The position numbers and the translations under genes are program-made. Shown here piece by piece: positions 51,180 to 60,700 of a stretch of 64,000 nt of DNA. The stretch is taken from positions 1,054,001-1,118,000 of the forward strand of contig CAXXKX010000003.1 in NCBI GenBank assembly GCA_963676655.2, in the 5' to 3' direction. The notes under the pieces were generated by a model. The model did not search any database. It was given only the letters and a program-made list of their open reading frames with translations, and was not told where the DNA came from. The first letter of the stretch is position 1. Every line of letters begins with the position of its first letter. Origin of the DNA: G963676655 sp963676655. GTDB lineage: Bacteria; Verrucomicrobiota; Lentisphaeria; Victivallales; Victivallaceae.

Positions 51180-53682
51180 TAAACAAGACAACACCCCGAT
51201 TCCAAACCGGTTTGCTTCACATTTTCTGTGGCTGATATTCTTTTTCGGCGCAGCCGGAGCAGCGCTCTGGCAGCATGGCGATCCGATGTTTTCAATCATT
51301 CTGCTGGGCTCAATTTTCCCGGTCGGCATGTTGGCGTATCTACCGGAAAGAATCTGGAATGACTGGCCGAAAGTTATACTGCAGGTAAGCGCCGCTTTCG
51401 GCGCTTGCGCCTGGGGCGCTTACCGGATTGACCAGGGAGTTCCGCCGGATAAAGTATTGGCTGAAGCGATCAGCATGTTCGGTTTCTGTTTCATTTTCGC
51501 CCGCAGCCGGGGAGACTATCAATACTTGCTGCTGATATCAATAATCCTGCTGCTTTACGGTTCATTAATTCCCCGGGCCGTTTATCTGTTTTTCGGCGGC
51601 GGTGCGCTGTTATTATTACCATTACTTTTATACATGACCCGGACTCAGGCACTTTTCAACAAAGCTAATTTACGAAAGCCGAAACGCTTTCTCAGGAGAA
51701 ACTGGCCGCAGATATTCATTCATTTCGGCATTTTTCTCGGTTTTACCTACTACTTTTTCCTGTTGCTGCCCAACAGGGGAGAGGATAAAGAAGGCTCGGG
51801 CCTGATTGTCGTATCATTCAAAAATGAAAATCAGAACCTTGCGCCTAATTTCAATCGCTGGATAAAAAGCGCCAAGACCCGTAAAAAAACCGGCACCACC
51901 GGGGAAACAGTCAAATTCGGCACAAAAAATCCGACGATCATGGCGAAGAAGGGCCCTAAGGTTGCGGTCAAAAACAACCCGTCCATGGCCGCGGATGGCC
52001 AGGGCGGATCCGGCATGCCCGGCAAAGAATTGATATTCCGGGTAAAATCTCCGGTTAAACTATACTGGCTGGCCCAGTTGTATGACGACTATGACGGGAT
52101 TAAATGGTATACTTCTGATTACCTTTTAAAAAGAGCGCGTCCGAACAATCAGCGGGCTTCCATGCTGAACTATTTCTCGTCCAACATCAAACAGGAATTC
52201 GTAATAGAAAAATGGTTTTCCAAAAAACTTTATTCAGCGTTTCAGAAAGTTACATTGGCCCCGGTCAACGCCAAACTGGCACCATTGGTCAAACAAAGTT
52301 ACTTCGGCGCTGAGATTCTGGCTAATAACGACGAAATGCCGCATATACCGTTTGTCTATACTGCGCAATCCAGACTTTATCAACCTCACGACGTCAACAA
52401 AACGACAACGCGTACCGTCCAAACCAGACGCCGGAAAAAAACGGTGAAACTCAGTTACTTTATTGACAATACCAGCAAGTGGCAATATTTGAAACTGCCG
52501 CGGGGAAAAGTATCCCGCCGTTTGCGTAAACTTTCCCTTGACTTAACTCGCGGCGAAAAAGACCCCTACAAAAAAGCCATGATCCTCAGGAATTACCTGC
52601 GCAAGAACTACGGTTATAAACAACAGTCCAAACCGTTGCCGGAGGGAAGGGAATCCGCTGACTACTTTCTCTTTGAATTGAAAGAAGGCCATTGCGAGTA
52701 TTTTGCCGCTGCACTCGCGGTAATGGCCAGAATAAATCATCTGCCGTCCAGAGTCGCAACTGGCTTCTCTCCCGGCAACTATAATGTTATCACCGGACTT
52801 TTTGAGGTTCACGAATACCACGCTCACGCCTGGACCCAGATATTTATTGAAGGCATGGGCTGGCTGACATTCGACGCCGCCCCTCCGGGCTCTGTCGAAT
52901 CGCGAACCACGCCTTTGACCTTTGCGTCCCTCAAAGATCCGTTCGGGGACTCCTGGCGGGTCCAGCCGCCCGAATTGACAGAGGAAACCCAGGAAGTTGT
53001 CCGCAATCAGATTATCAAGAAGATGGAACGTATGGGCGGAGAACGCGATGACACCTCGAAAAAGGACCAGATTTTGATAAAGACGGTTGAAATGCAGGAT
53101 AAACTCAAGGCCAAGTTCGACGAGTTCTTCGGAAAAAATGAAGACGAGAACGAGAAAAACAAAAAACGTTCGATGTACGAAGAATTTAAGTACCGGTTGA
53201 AACACATCTATATGCGGCTCCGTGGAGGATTCTTTGAAACCGTGCGCCTGGCCCGGAAGTACTGGCCAGCAATTGTTGTAATTCTGGTTGTCCTTTGGGC
53301 ATTAAAAGTCATATCTTTTATGCTGCTGTATTATATCCACCGCAAAATCCTGCTGAAAAAATGCCGCCTGAAATTCAGACAGGCGGAACAGATCGTGGAA
53401 CAGGCTCCGGGCAAAGCGGTCCTGCTGGCGTATCAAGCTGCCAGGGCATTGCTGGTAATCAGCGACCTGCCGCGCATCCGGAATCTGGAATTACATGAAT
53501 ACTGCGCGGTTCTGAACAAGGTGGATTATGAATTAAGCCGCAGCATGCTGGTTGTCTGCTTCTTCTTTTCCAAGCTGGAATACAGCACTGAGCCGATTCC
53601 GGCGGATGAAGCCAGGATCACACTGGACCACGCCAAGAGCGTCCGTGATTTTGTGGCAAAGCACATCAACGAACAAATATAA
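51172..53682 (+). CDS. TgpA-like membrane transglutaminase-domain protein
   Basis: 836 aa. About six N-terminal membrane helices (residues 15-205), a periplasmic region, and a transglutaminase core with catalytic Cys508 (KEGHCEYFAAALAVMARI), His552 (HAHAWTQIFIEGMGW) and Asp568 (LTFDAAPPG), all present. One more helix at about 695-720 and a cytoplasmic tail follow. This is the TgpA/DUF3488 arrangement, in which the periplasmic domain is a papain-like protease or transglutaminase. The third gene of the FHA-MoxR/DUF58 operon, overlapping DUF58 by 8 bp. The substrate is unknown. Confidence 0.92.
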   Translation: MADKQDNTPIPNRFASHFLWLIFFFGAAGAALWQHGDPMFSIILLGSIFPVGMLAYLPERIWNDWPKVILQVSAAFGACAWGAYRIDQGVPPDKVLAEAISMFGFCFIFARSRGDYQYLLLISIILLLYGSLIPRAVYLFFGGGALLLLPLLLYMTRTQALFNKANLRKPKRFLRRNWPQIFIHFGIFLGFTYYFFLLLPNRGEDKEGSGLIVVSFKNENQNLAPNFNRWIKSAKTRKKTGTTGETVKFGTKNPTIMAKKGPKVAVKNNPSMAADGQGGSGMPGKELIFRVKSPVKLYWLAQLYDDYDGIKWYTSDYLLKRARPNNQRASMLNYFSSNIKQEFVIEKWFSKKLYSAFQKVTLAPVNAKLAPLVKQSYFGAEILANNDEMPHIPFVYTAQSRLYQPHDVNKTTTRTVQTRRRKKTVKLSYFIDNTSKWQYLKLPRGKVSRRLRKLSLDLTRGEKDPYKKAMILRNYLRKNYGYKQQSKPLPEGRESADYFLFELKEGHCEYFAAALAVMARINHLPSRVATGFSPGNYNVITGLFEVHEYHAHAWTQIFIEGMGWLTFDAAPPGSVESRTTPLTFASLKDPFGDSWRVQPPELTEETQEVVRNQIIKKMERMGGERDDTSKKDQILIKTVEMQDKLKAKFDEFFGKNEDENEKNKKRSMYEEFKYRLKHIYMRLRGGFFETVRLARKYWPAIVVILVVLWALKVISFMLLYYIHRKILLKKCRLKFRQAEQIVEQAPGKAVLLAYQAARALLVISDLPRIRNLELHEYCAVLNKVDYELSRSMLVVCFFFSKLEYSTEPIPADEARITLDHAKSVRDFVAKHINEQI

Positions 53683-53989
53683 ATCGTCCTTTCTGAAAAA
53701 TGACGGGAAAGTGACGGATATTCTTTTTATTAGGATTTTCAAAGAAAATCAATCTTAACATGTCATTCCATATAATGTCAATTCATGTTGAAATATTTAA
53801 AATAATGATTGTTTTAGAGGATTGATTTTAAACTACATGGTATTTATTTTTTTTTGTTAAAAAATATCATTTCCGTCAAAAAAACAAAAGTGACGGATTA
53901 TGGAAAAACTGGATTCAGATCGTTATTTACAAAGATAGCCAAGAGTTATTATTTCAGAATAATATACGCGACATTTAATAGGCTGGAAT
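53683..53989. other. Convergent intergenic region
   Basis: AT-rich, no gene seen. AAAGTGACGGATAT (53708) and AAAAGTGACGGATTAT (53887) repeat a short word. No clear terminator for either of the converging transcripts. Confidence 0.35.
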
Positions 53990-55759
53990 TCATTTGTCAC
54001 GACACCTGTGCCAGGCGACGGCACAAGCCAGGTAATCGTCGCGACTGCCGCGACCATTATCCAGTTTCGCCAGCGCGGTGGCGATTAAGCGGCGGGTAAA
54101 CTCATCCGGAATAAACAAGCTCCATACCAACAGTGTCTTGTCGAAATAACAGGTATCATAAACATCCGGAATTTCTTTCTGCATGTCAGGTTCGACTCCA
54201 ACTGCATTTGATATTTTCTCGGAAAGATTGCCGGCCATTTCCTCAATTTTCTCAGCAGGAAGACAAAAACCAATCAACAATGCGGTGTAGTCATCACGTT
54301 GTCGCAGGGTTTTCGCGATTTCCGGCCAGCCCATCTTCCAGGCTAAACTTAAAATATGCTCGTGCGAAAACTGCAAGTCTTCGGTTTTCGCGCCTTTGGC
54401 GGCATTGATGCAAAAGTCATGGATATGCCGGGTTTGCTCTTCCGTCAGAAAAAGCTTTATCAATTCCGGCGAAAGCCGGTGTAATATCTCAAGAATATCA
54501 TTGAGTTCCGAACCTCGGGCAACTTCATCGGTCTGTTTCAACTCGACCCATTCCCGGTAAAGGTCCACTTCGATCCGGCGCCGCGCCTCCATCGAGTGTT
54601 CCGGCGACAGGTCTCCGGGTTCGAGCATTTCTTTCGCGGCAGGGTGATCGGGAAAGGCATTGAGCAGATGAATATAATCCTGCATGTCATGCCCGCCGCC
54701 GCGCCACCATTCATCCATTAGGTAACGGGTGCGTTCACGGTATTTGTCGCACCCCAGAATCAGCAGGGTTTCCAGCGCATTGATTTCCATCCAGAAATCA
54801 TCTTTCCGGCGTGCTTCCAGAGCACGATCCTCGTAGACCCCGACCAGATATTCACGTGAAATCCAATCATCATGATCGAGATCCAGCCACGGCAGAGACA
54901 GCTTGTCATATCCCATCATCTCTGATTTTACAGACTCATGAAACTTGCTGATTATTTCCGCGGTTTCCCGGTCAAGTTGAGCTATTTTTTCAGGATCAAG
55001 CGTCACAAGTTCCGGTCCGGCCTTATGGTTGATGGAGAACATGTCGAGTAGGTTGCCCGAGTCTTTGCCGTCATCTCCGCCCTCAGTTTCCGGAAAGAGT
55101 TCAATACATTCCTGTTCATCTTCAATTTTTTCAAAATCCTCCCATGACTTCTCCGCCTCCGGCGGCACGGCATGCGAATCAATGTAGGCCAGCAATTCCG
55201 CGTCACAGCCATGTACCGGCACTGATTTGGCAAGATTTTTCGCCAGACAGCCGGCAATTGAGCAGACAATTCCACTGGCAATCTTGAACGCGCCGCGAAA
55301 AAGCTGTTTTTTATAGATCATAATTCCGCCGGTAATCACCGCGCCCAGACAGCCTATGCCAGATTCCCATGAAACCAGCTCCTTGAGCTTTGCCCGAAAG
55401 GCTTCTGCCTCGCCCTGCTCCCGGATCATTCTGGTTAATTCGGTGCCGACCTCGACCGTCCAGGACGCCCCGTCCTCCGTGCCGACAGACCAGCTGCCAC
55501 TGCGGTCCAGTTCCAGATACAATCCACGGCGAACCGCCGCGTGACGCAGGGCATTCAGAATGCGCGACCGGACCGGATCGAGTTCCCGATAAGTTTGCAA
55601 CACTGCAACCGGGGTTTCCCTGTTTTCCGGAGTATAATAAAGATCATCACAGCCGTCGCTGAAGTGGATAGAGACCGCATCGCCCCAATCACGGAACGAA
55701 ATTCCCTCTTCATTTAGTAAATTAGCAAGTTCTTTTTTAGCTGCTGCAAAGTCCATCAT
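53990..55759 (-). CDS. Hypothetical soluble/helical protein with internal hydrophobic segment
   Basis: About 589 aa from the ATG at 55759 (AAGGGCG upstream); the frame extends to 55813. N-terminal ~150 residues alpha/beta (ISFRDWGDAVSIHFSDGCDD, a segment resembling ATP-independent cofactor domains but unassigned), then a hydrophobic stretch (about residues 145-185, GCLGAVITGGIMIY and IASGIVCSIAGC) that may be a membrane hairpin, then about 350 residues of helical, Leu/Trp-rich solenoid-like sequence. No known family recognised. It stands alone on the minus strand between two plus-strand operons. Confidence 0.5.
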   Translation of the reverse strand: MMDFAAAKKELANLLNEEGISFRDWGDAVSIHFSDGCDDLYYTPENRETPVAVLQTYRELDPVRSRILNALRHAAVRRGLYLELDRSGSWSVGTEDGASWTVEVGTELTRMIREQGEAEAFRAKLKELVSWESGIGCLGAVITGGIMIYKKQLFRGAFKIASGIVCSIAGCLAKNLAKSVPVHGCDAELLAYIDSHAVPPEAEKSWEDFEKIEDEQECIELFPETEGGDDGKDSGNLLDMFSINHKAGPELVTLDPEKIAQLDRETAEIISKFHESVKSEMMGYDKLSLPWLDLDHDDWISREYLVGVYEDRALEARRKDDFWMEINALETLLILGCDKYRERTRYLMDEWWRGGGHDMQDYIHLLNAFPDHPAAKEMLEPGDLSPEHSMEARRRIEVDLYREWVELKQTDEVARGSELNDILEILHRLSPELIKLFLTEEQTRHIHDFCINAAKGAKTEDLQFSHEHILSLAWKMGWPEIAKTLRQRDDYTALLIGFCLPAEKIEEMAGNLSEKISNAVGVEPDMQKEIPDVYDTCYFDKTLLVWSLFIPDEFTRRLIATALAKLDNGRGSRDDYLACAVAWHRCRDK

Positions 55760-55844
55760 ATGCACGCCCTTAGTTTCCTGAACTGAATATATCTCATTTT
55801 TAAGGATAGGCAAATGAAAATCTTTGAAATTATTTTTTTAACTG

Positions 55845-55892
55845 TTGACATTTTTAAATTATACCTATATAATATATAATAAAGGTATAATT
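55845..55892 (+). promoter_or_regulatory. Consensus sigma-70 promoter with palindromic operator of the GntR regulator
   Basis: TTGACA (55845-55850), exactly 17 nt, TATAAT (55868-55873): a full consensus promoter. A perfect inverted repeat AATTATACCT-N16-AGGTATAATT (55857-55866 and 55883-55892) flanks the -10, so a bound dimer would block polymerase. It lies 23 bp before the regulator's ATG and is best explained as an autorepression operator (inference). Confidence 0.8.
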
Positions 55893-55914
55893 ACAAAACT
55901 ATTCGGTTATTATT

Positions 55915-56994
55915 ATGAGCGTCAAAACAACAGAATCGAAAAAGAAGCGTTTTGTTTATATTGATATTGCCGACCGGATCGAACGGGACATAAACAACGG
56001 GTTATTGAAAAATAATCAGTTGCTGCCGAAGACTCCCGACCTGGCCCGGCAGTACAATGTTGCCCTGGTGACGATGCAAAAAGGGCTGCAGGTTTTATCT
56101 GCCCGCGACCTGATTAAGCGGGTTCCCGGCAAAGGTACTTTTGTCCGCAGTTCATCATGTACAAATACTGTTGGCGTGGTTTTCGGGCTGAATCCTTATT
56201 TTTTAAGTACAAACTATCCAAAACTGTTGATGAACGCCTTGTCAAAAGTATCCGGCGACTACAACATTAAAATTAAGACCTATATTGACTTTGAAAATAA
56301 TCAATCGCGCACGATTCATGATCTAAAAAGTGACTATGCTAATAATCGCCTGAGATCGCTCGTCGTTATTCATAATTCGGACCCGCTTGACCATCAACTG
56401 AGTAATATGATGAATATTCCATGGACCCAGGGGATTGGAAATAATTTGTATCAAGGTTCATTCACTGCGTTGAAGCACTTGATCAATAAGGGATACCGGA
56501 AAATTTTGATGATATCCATGGGTAGTCGCGAGAAATTCCATTACGCCAATCACAACGACCTTTATAATAGTGAATGTGAAGCATACCGGAAAGCTCACGC
56601 CGGAATAAAGCAATTTGCCGAACCACTTATGCTATCTAGAACCGATTCAAAAGTTGTTTTCACCGAGGTTTTGGACTATTTGACGCATTGCCTGGAAAAA
56701 CCTGACGCAATATTCGTCAATCATGACAATGCTTTGCATGGTGTGCTTATGGCCCTGTGGCACTTAGGCCTCAACGTACCTAAAGATATCGGTTTAATTA
56801 CTCATCATAATAAAGGTTATGATATCATCGGACCGGTTGAATTGACCAGAATATCATATGATCCGGAAGTCGCGGCAAAGAAAACGCTGGAATATATTAT
56901 TGAAAATAATTTCAGCAATTTGTTAAAGCATGCCGATAAAGAAGTAAAAGGCACTCTGATTGAAGGAGAATCAAGCCCCGGACCAGGCTATTGA
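55915..56994 (+). CDS. GntR-type DNA-binding domain fused to LacI-like effector domain
   Basis: 359 aa. Residues about 10-80 form a winged helix of the GntR family (YIDIADRIERDINNGLL, LPKTPDLARQYNVALVTMQK, KRVPGKGTFVRSS). Residues about 85-355 are a LacI/periplasmic-binding effector domain (VGVVFGLNPYFLS, INKGYRKILMISMG, PDAIFVNHDNALHGV, IGLITHHNKGYDIIG). This is the AraR-like arrangement, usually a sugar-responsive repressor. The palindrome over its own promoter suggests autorepression. It precedes the third polysaccharide locus and probably controls it, although no copy of the palindrome was found upstream of the pseudopilin. Confidence 0.9.
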   Translation: MSVKTTESKKKRFVYIDIADRIERDINNGLLKNNQLLPKTPDLARQYNVALVTMQKGLQVLSARDLIKRVPGKGTFVRSSSCTNTVGVVFGLNPYFLSTNYPKLLMNALSKVSGDYNIKIKTYIDFENNQSRTIHDLKSDYANNRLRSLVVIHNSDPLDHQLSNMMNIPWTQGIGNNLYQGSFTALKHLINKGYRKILMISMGSREKFHYANHNDLYNSECEAYRKAHAGIKQFAEPLMLSRTDSKVVFTEVLDYLTHCLEKPDAIFVNHDNALHGVLMALWHLGLNVPKDIGLITHHNKGYDIIGPVELTRISYDPEVAAKKTLEYIIENNFSNLLKHADKEVKGTLIEGESSPGPGY

Positions 56995-57081
56995 AGAAAC
57001 CTCCGCTTGCGGAGAATTAGAAAATGTTTAAGGATTTATATAGTATATTGCGAATTAAACAAACTCTGAAAGGAGAACAAA

Positions 57082-57753
57082 ATGAATACTCAATGCCGGA
57101 AAAACCAAGTCGGAACGTTCACACTGATTGAACTTTTGGTTGTGATAGCAATCATTGCTATTCTTGCCAGTATGCTGCTGCCGGCACTTAATAAAGCGCG
57201 GGACAAGGCCAAGGCAACAAAATGTACCAATAATTTAAAGCAAATAGGTACATTCATGCAGTTTTATCTGGATGACAATCAGGAATTTTTCCCGCCGGCC
57301 CAATACGGGAATAAAAATTACGCTTATCTCCTTTTGTATCCTTACAGGTTCAACAGTGACTTCGTAACCGCCGAAAAAACTTACAAATACAAAAGAGATA
57401 TGCTGGCAAGATGTCCGGTGCAGAACATGAGCGTGTCTGAATACGCCGCGAAATATTCCATCTACTGGACAATGTACGGCATGAATTATGTCTATTTAAA
57501 CAACTACAGTACCTGGCATCAAACCTGGAGCCTGAGAAAAGTCAAAAAACCTGCCAGTACCCTTTTCTCCGCTGACAGTAATGCTGAAGGAGGATACGGA
57601 CACTATATCAATTACGGTTGGTCGAATGCATATCCGTATATCAGACATCGCAATGGTTCAAACTGCTTATGGGTAGACGGCCATGTTGCGCACAAAAGCC
57701 AGGCTGAATTAATCGGCGATGCGGCAAAAACAAAATACTATTTCGCGTTTTAA
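57082..57753 (+). CDS. Pseudopilin of the GntR-linked polysaccharide locus
   Basis: 223 aa. Leader MNTQCRKNQVGT, then FTLIELLVVIAIIAIL and ASMLLPALNKARDKAKATKC. The residue before the cleavage point is Thr, but a Gly lies one position earlier. The H-X9-DG motif is HRNGSNCLWVDGHV. GAAAGGAGAAC precedes the ATG by about 8 nt. The 1305-aa glycosidase gene starts 30 bp downstream, so the two are probably co-transcribed. Confidence 0.92.
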   Translation: MNTQCRKNQVGTFTLIELLVVIAIIAILASMLLPALNKARDKAKATKCTNNLKQIGTFMQFYLDDNQEFFPPAQYGNKNYAYLLLYPYRFNSDFVTAEKTYKYKRDMLARCPVQNMSVSEYAAKYSIYWTMYGMNYVYLNNYSTWHQTWSLRKVKKPASTLFSADSNAEGGYGHYINYGWSNAYPYIRHRNGSNCLWVDGHVAHKSQAELIGDAAKTKYYFAF

Positions 57754-57783
57754 AACAGGTAATTATTAAAATAAAAGGAACGT

Positions 57784-60700
57784 ATGAAAAATCTAATAAT
57801 AACCCTGGTATTATTTGCATGCTCCTGCTGTATCCATGCGCAAACATTCAATCTGAAAACAGTTCCAGCGTCCGATGGTTATGTCATGGACAAGAACAAC
57901 GACAAAATCGCCGATCAGGCCGTCGCGGCAGAAGCTGATGCCTCAAACCCGAATCAGGTTCTCAGTATCAGAAACAGTTTCGACGGGAAAGCGCTCTCCA
58001 AGGCAGTATTCGAGTTCAAAATACCCGAAAAACTACAGAATAAAAATGTCGGCAAAGCAATATTCAGCGTATGCCTCAACTGGGCCTTTGACTCGGAAAA
58101 AAAACAAAAAGGTCGTGGACCGGAACTCGAATTATGGGGTTATTACGATAAATACGCCGACGGCAAAATATCCCTCAATGATTTTAAAACTGGCAAAAGT
58201 CTGAATATAACGGTCAAACGTGATCACACCCTGAAAAAGCAACGCTACCTGGAACTTGACGTTTCAACTTTTGTGAAAGAAGCGCTGAAAAAACAAGCCA
58301 AATATATCGCCTTCCGCCTCGATCCGAAGCCAGAAGGGAAAGACATGAAAATGTGGACCTGGCGGTCCAGTGAATTCGGACTGAAATATGGTAATGTCTA
58401 TACTCCGACCCTCAAAATAATTTGCGGCAAAGTCAACGCCGCCGCAACAGCCGCAACGCCTTCTTCGCAAAAAAAAAAGATAACAAAACCAATATGCAAG
58501 CCCGGAACTGATACCGCAACATACACGATATATCCGGAAAGCGGGCATGATAATGTAAATGGGAATCTTGGAGTGCTGAACGCCAGACGCCCTTTCTTAT
58601 TACCCGAACCGGGAGGGGCCTTGAACTCAAAAGCCATCAATGTGCAGCAGCTTTTATTTACATACGACATTTCCAAGTTGATGGATTTCAAGTCGAAGGT
58701 CGATATTGATTTTTATCTGCGGCAGAGCCGGTATCCGGGCGAAAGAACGGTCATCGAACTGATTGGTACTAATGGAACCATGGCCCTTACGGAATCGCAA
58801 TATGCCGAAACCCGGTGGCTGACACTGTCATATGGCCGTAACAAAACAAAACTTGTACTTCCGTACGACCCTGAGTGGAAAAAACACCGGATAAGCATAG
58901 ACCAGGGACAAGTAATTTTTGACGGCAAAGCACTGTTAAAAATAGACCGCAATTTTAGTCCAATCACTCTTAAATGCATGGCCTACTCTGTTGATCAATT
59001 GGCTATCAAGGAAAAGAACTGTGAACTGAGCCTGAACTGGGAAAAAGATTATACGGCAAAAATCAAAACTAAATATCAAAATGAAAAACCGTTTATTAAA
59101 ACTTTTGGTTTTGATACGATGGTCATCAGTCTTGACCCGGCAAAGCGGGATTGTCCGTTTGTTGTGTTATACAATAACACCGACAAACCGGAGTCAATCA
59201 AAATTGACTATGAACTCCACTCGGAAGTCAATAAACTTAAAGAAAATTATTCTCAAACGATCAAGCTCCCGCCACGAAGCTGGCAGGAAACGGCAATAAA
59301 GCTCCCGGCAAATCTGAAAACCGACATTTACCACCTGAAGATAAAATCTGGAAAATTCAGCCAATACAAACATTTCATGTACGCAAAACGTCGCGCTGAA
59401 AAGCCCGGAGAAATGAAATTCGGCATCCATGATTCAAATGAGAAAAAATACGGTTACTATCCGGAAGCTTTGCCGATGCGTTACGCGCACAAATATTTGC
59501 GCTGGTGGACCGAATCATATCCCTGGCTCAGGAATCCGGATAAGACCTGGGGATTAAGAAAAGACGCCAAACCAGACCAATGGGTCTGGAACACCAGGAT
59601 CGACGCGATTGTGCGTCAGCCGGGTCTGATACCGTTTGTTTGCGTGCAAGGCGGCCCGACCATCGATTATCAGCGGGTTCGCGAAGTTGGACATATGAGG
59701 AAGCTCGCCTGGGGCAAGCTGGGCGGTGAAACCGATCTCAAACGATATGGTAAATATCTGGAACAGGTCATCAAACGTTACAAAGGCAAAGTCAGGCTGT
59801 GGGAAGTTGAAAATGAACCGAACACCGGAACCCATCTTGGGAATCGCCCGGCGGAATACGTCGGCCTCGCAAAAACCGTATATACGGTCATCAAAAAACA
59901 TGATCCGCAATCAACGATCCTCGGGATCAGCGGAACCAGTAAATGGCCGGAATGGATGCAGACGGTTTTCAAACTGGGCGGGGACAAGTATATGGACCGG
60001 GTTTCATACCATTCGTATTTCGGCAATGCCCAGCCTACTCTGCTGCTTGACTTTCTTGACGACGCGGTTAAAAAGATGCCGGAAAGATTTCATAACCGGA
60101 CCTTTAACTCTGAAACCGGTATGTTGCAGGCACTGCGCATTGAGGTTGATAAACCGCTTTCACAGGAATATGTCGACCGCCAGAATAAACTCAAACACCC
60201 GGCATTTGTCTCCAAAGCAGCCTGGCCCGGCAAATGTCACAGCGAATATGATGCTGGAAGAGGCATGGTCAAAAACGCCGTGATCAATTTTCTGGCCGGA
60301 GCCAAAGCATTTACGTTCTTCGGCTGGACCACCTCCTGGCCAAAAGGTAATATAAACACCACCAAAACCCCCGGGTTCAACGTTTTTTCAATATCGGCAA
60401 AAAACGAACGAACTCCCTCCCAATACACGCTTGCCCTCGCGGTTCTGACGACCCAGTTTGAGGGAGTTACGCTAAAAAAAGACGACTATAAACGGGTCAG
60501 AAACTACGGCGTCACCGGCGGCGTGTTCTCCAAAGCCGACGGCGGAAAAATGGCAGTTGTCTGGGGCAACCAGCAGAAAAGTACTTGTGTCTTCGAGACC
60601 AATCAACCCCGGCTTGAAGTTGTCAACATGTACGGACAAACGAAACTGGTTGATTTAAACAAAGCATCAAATGGAAAATATGTCTATACCCTCTCGCTGG

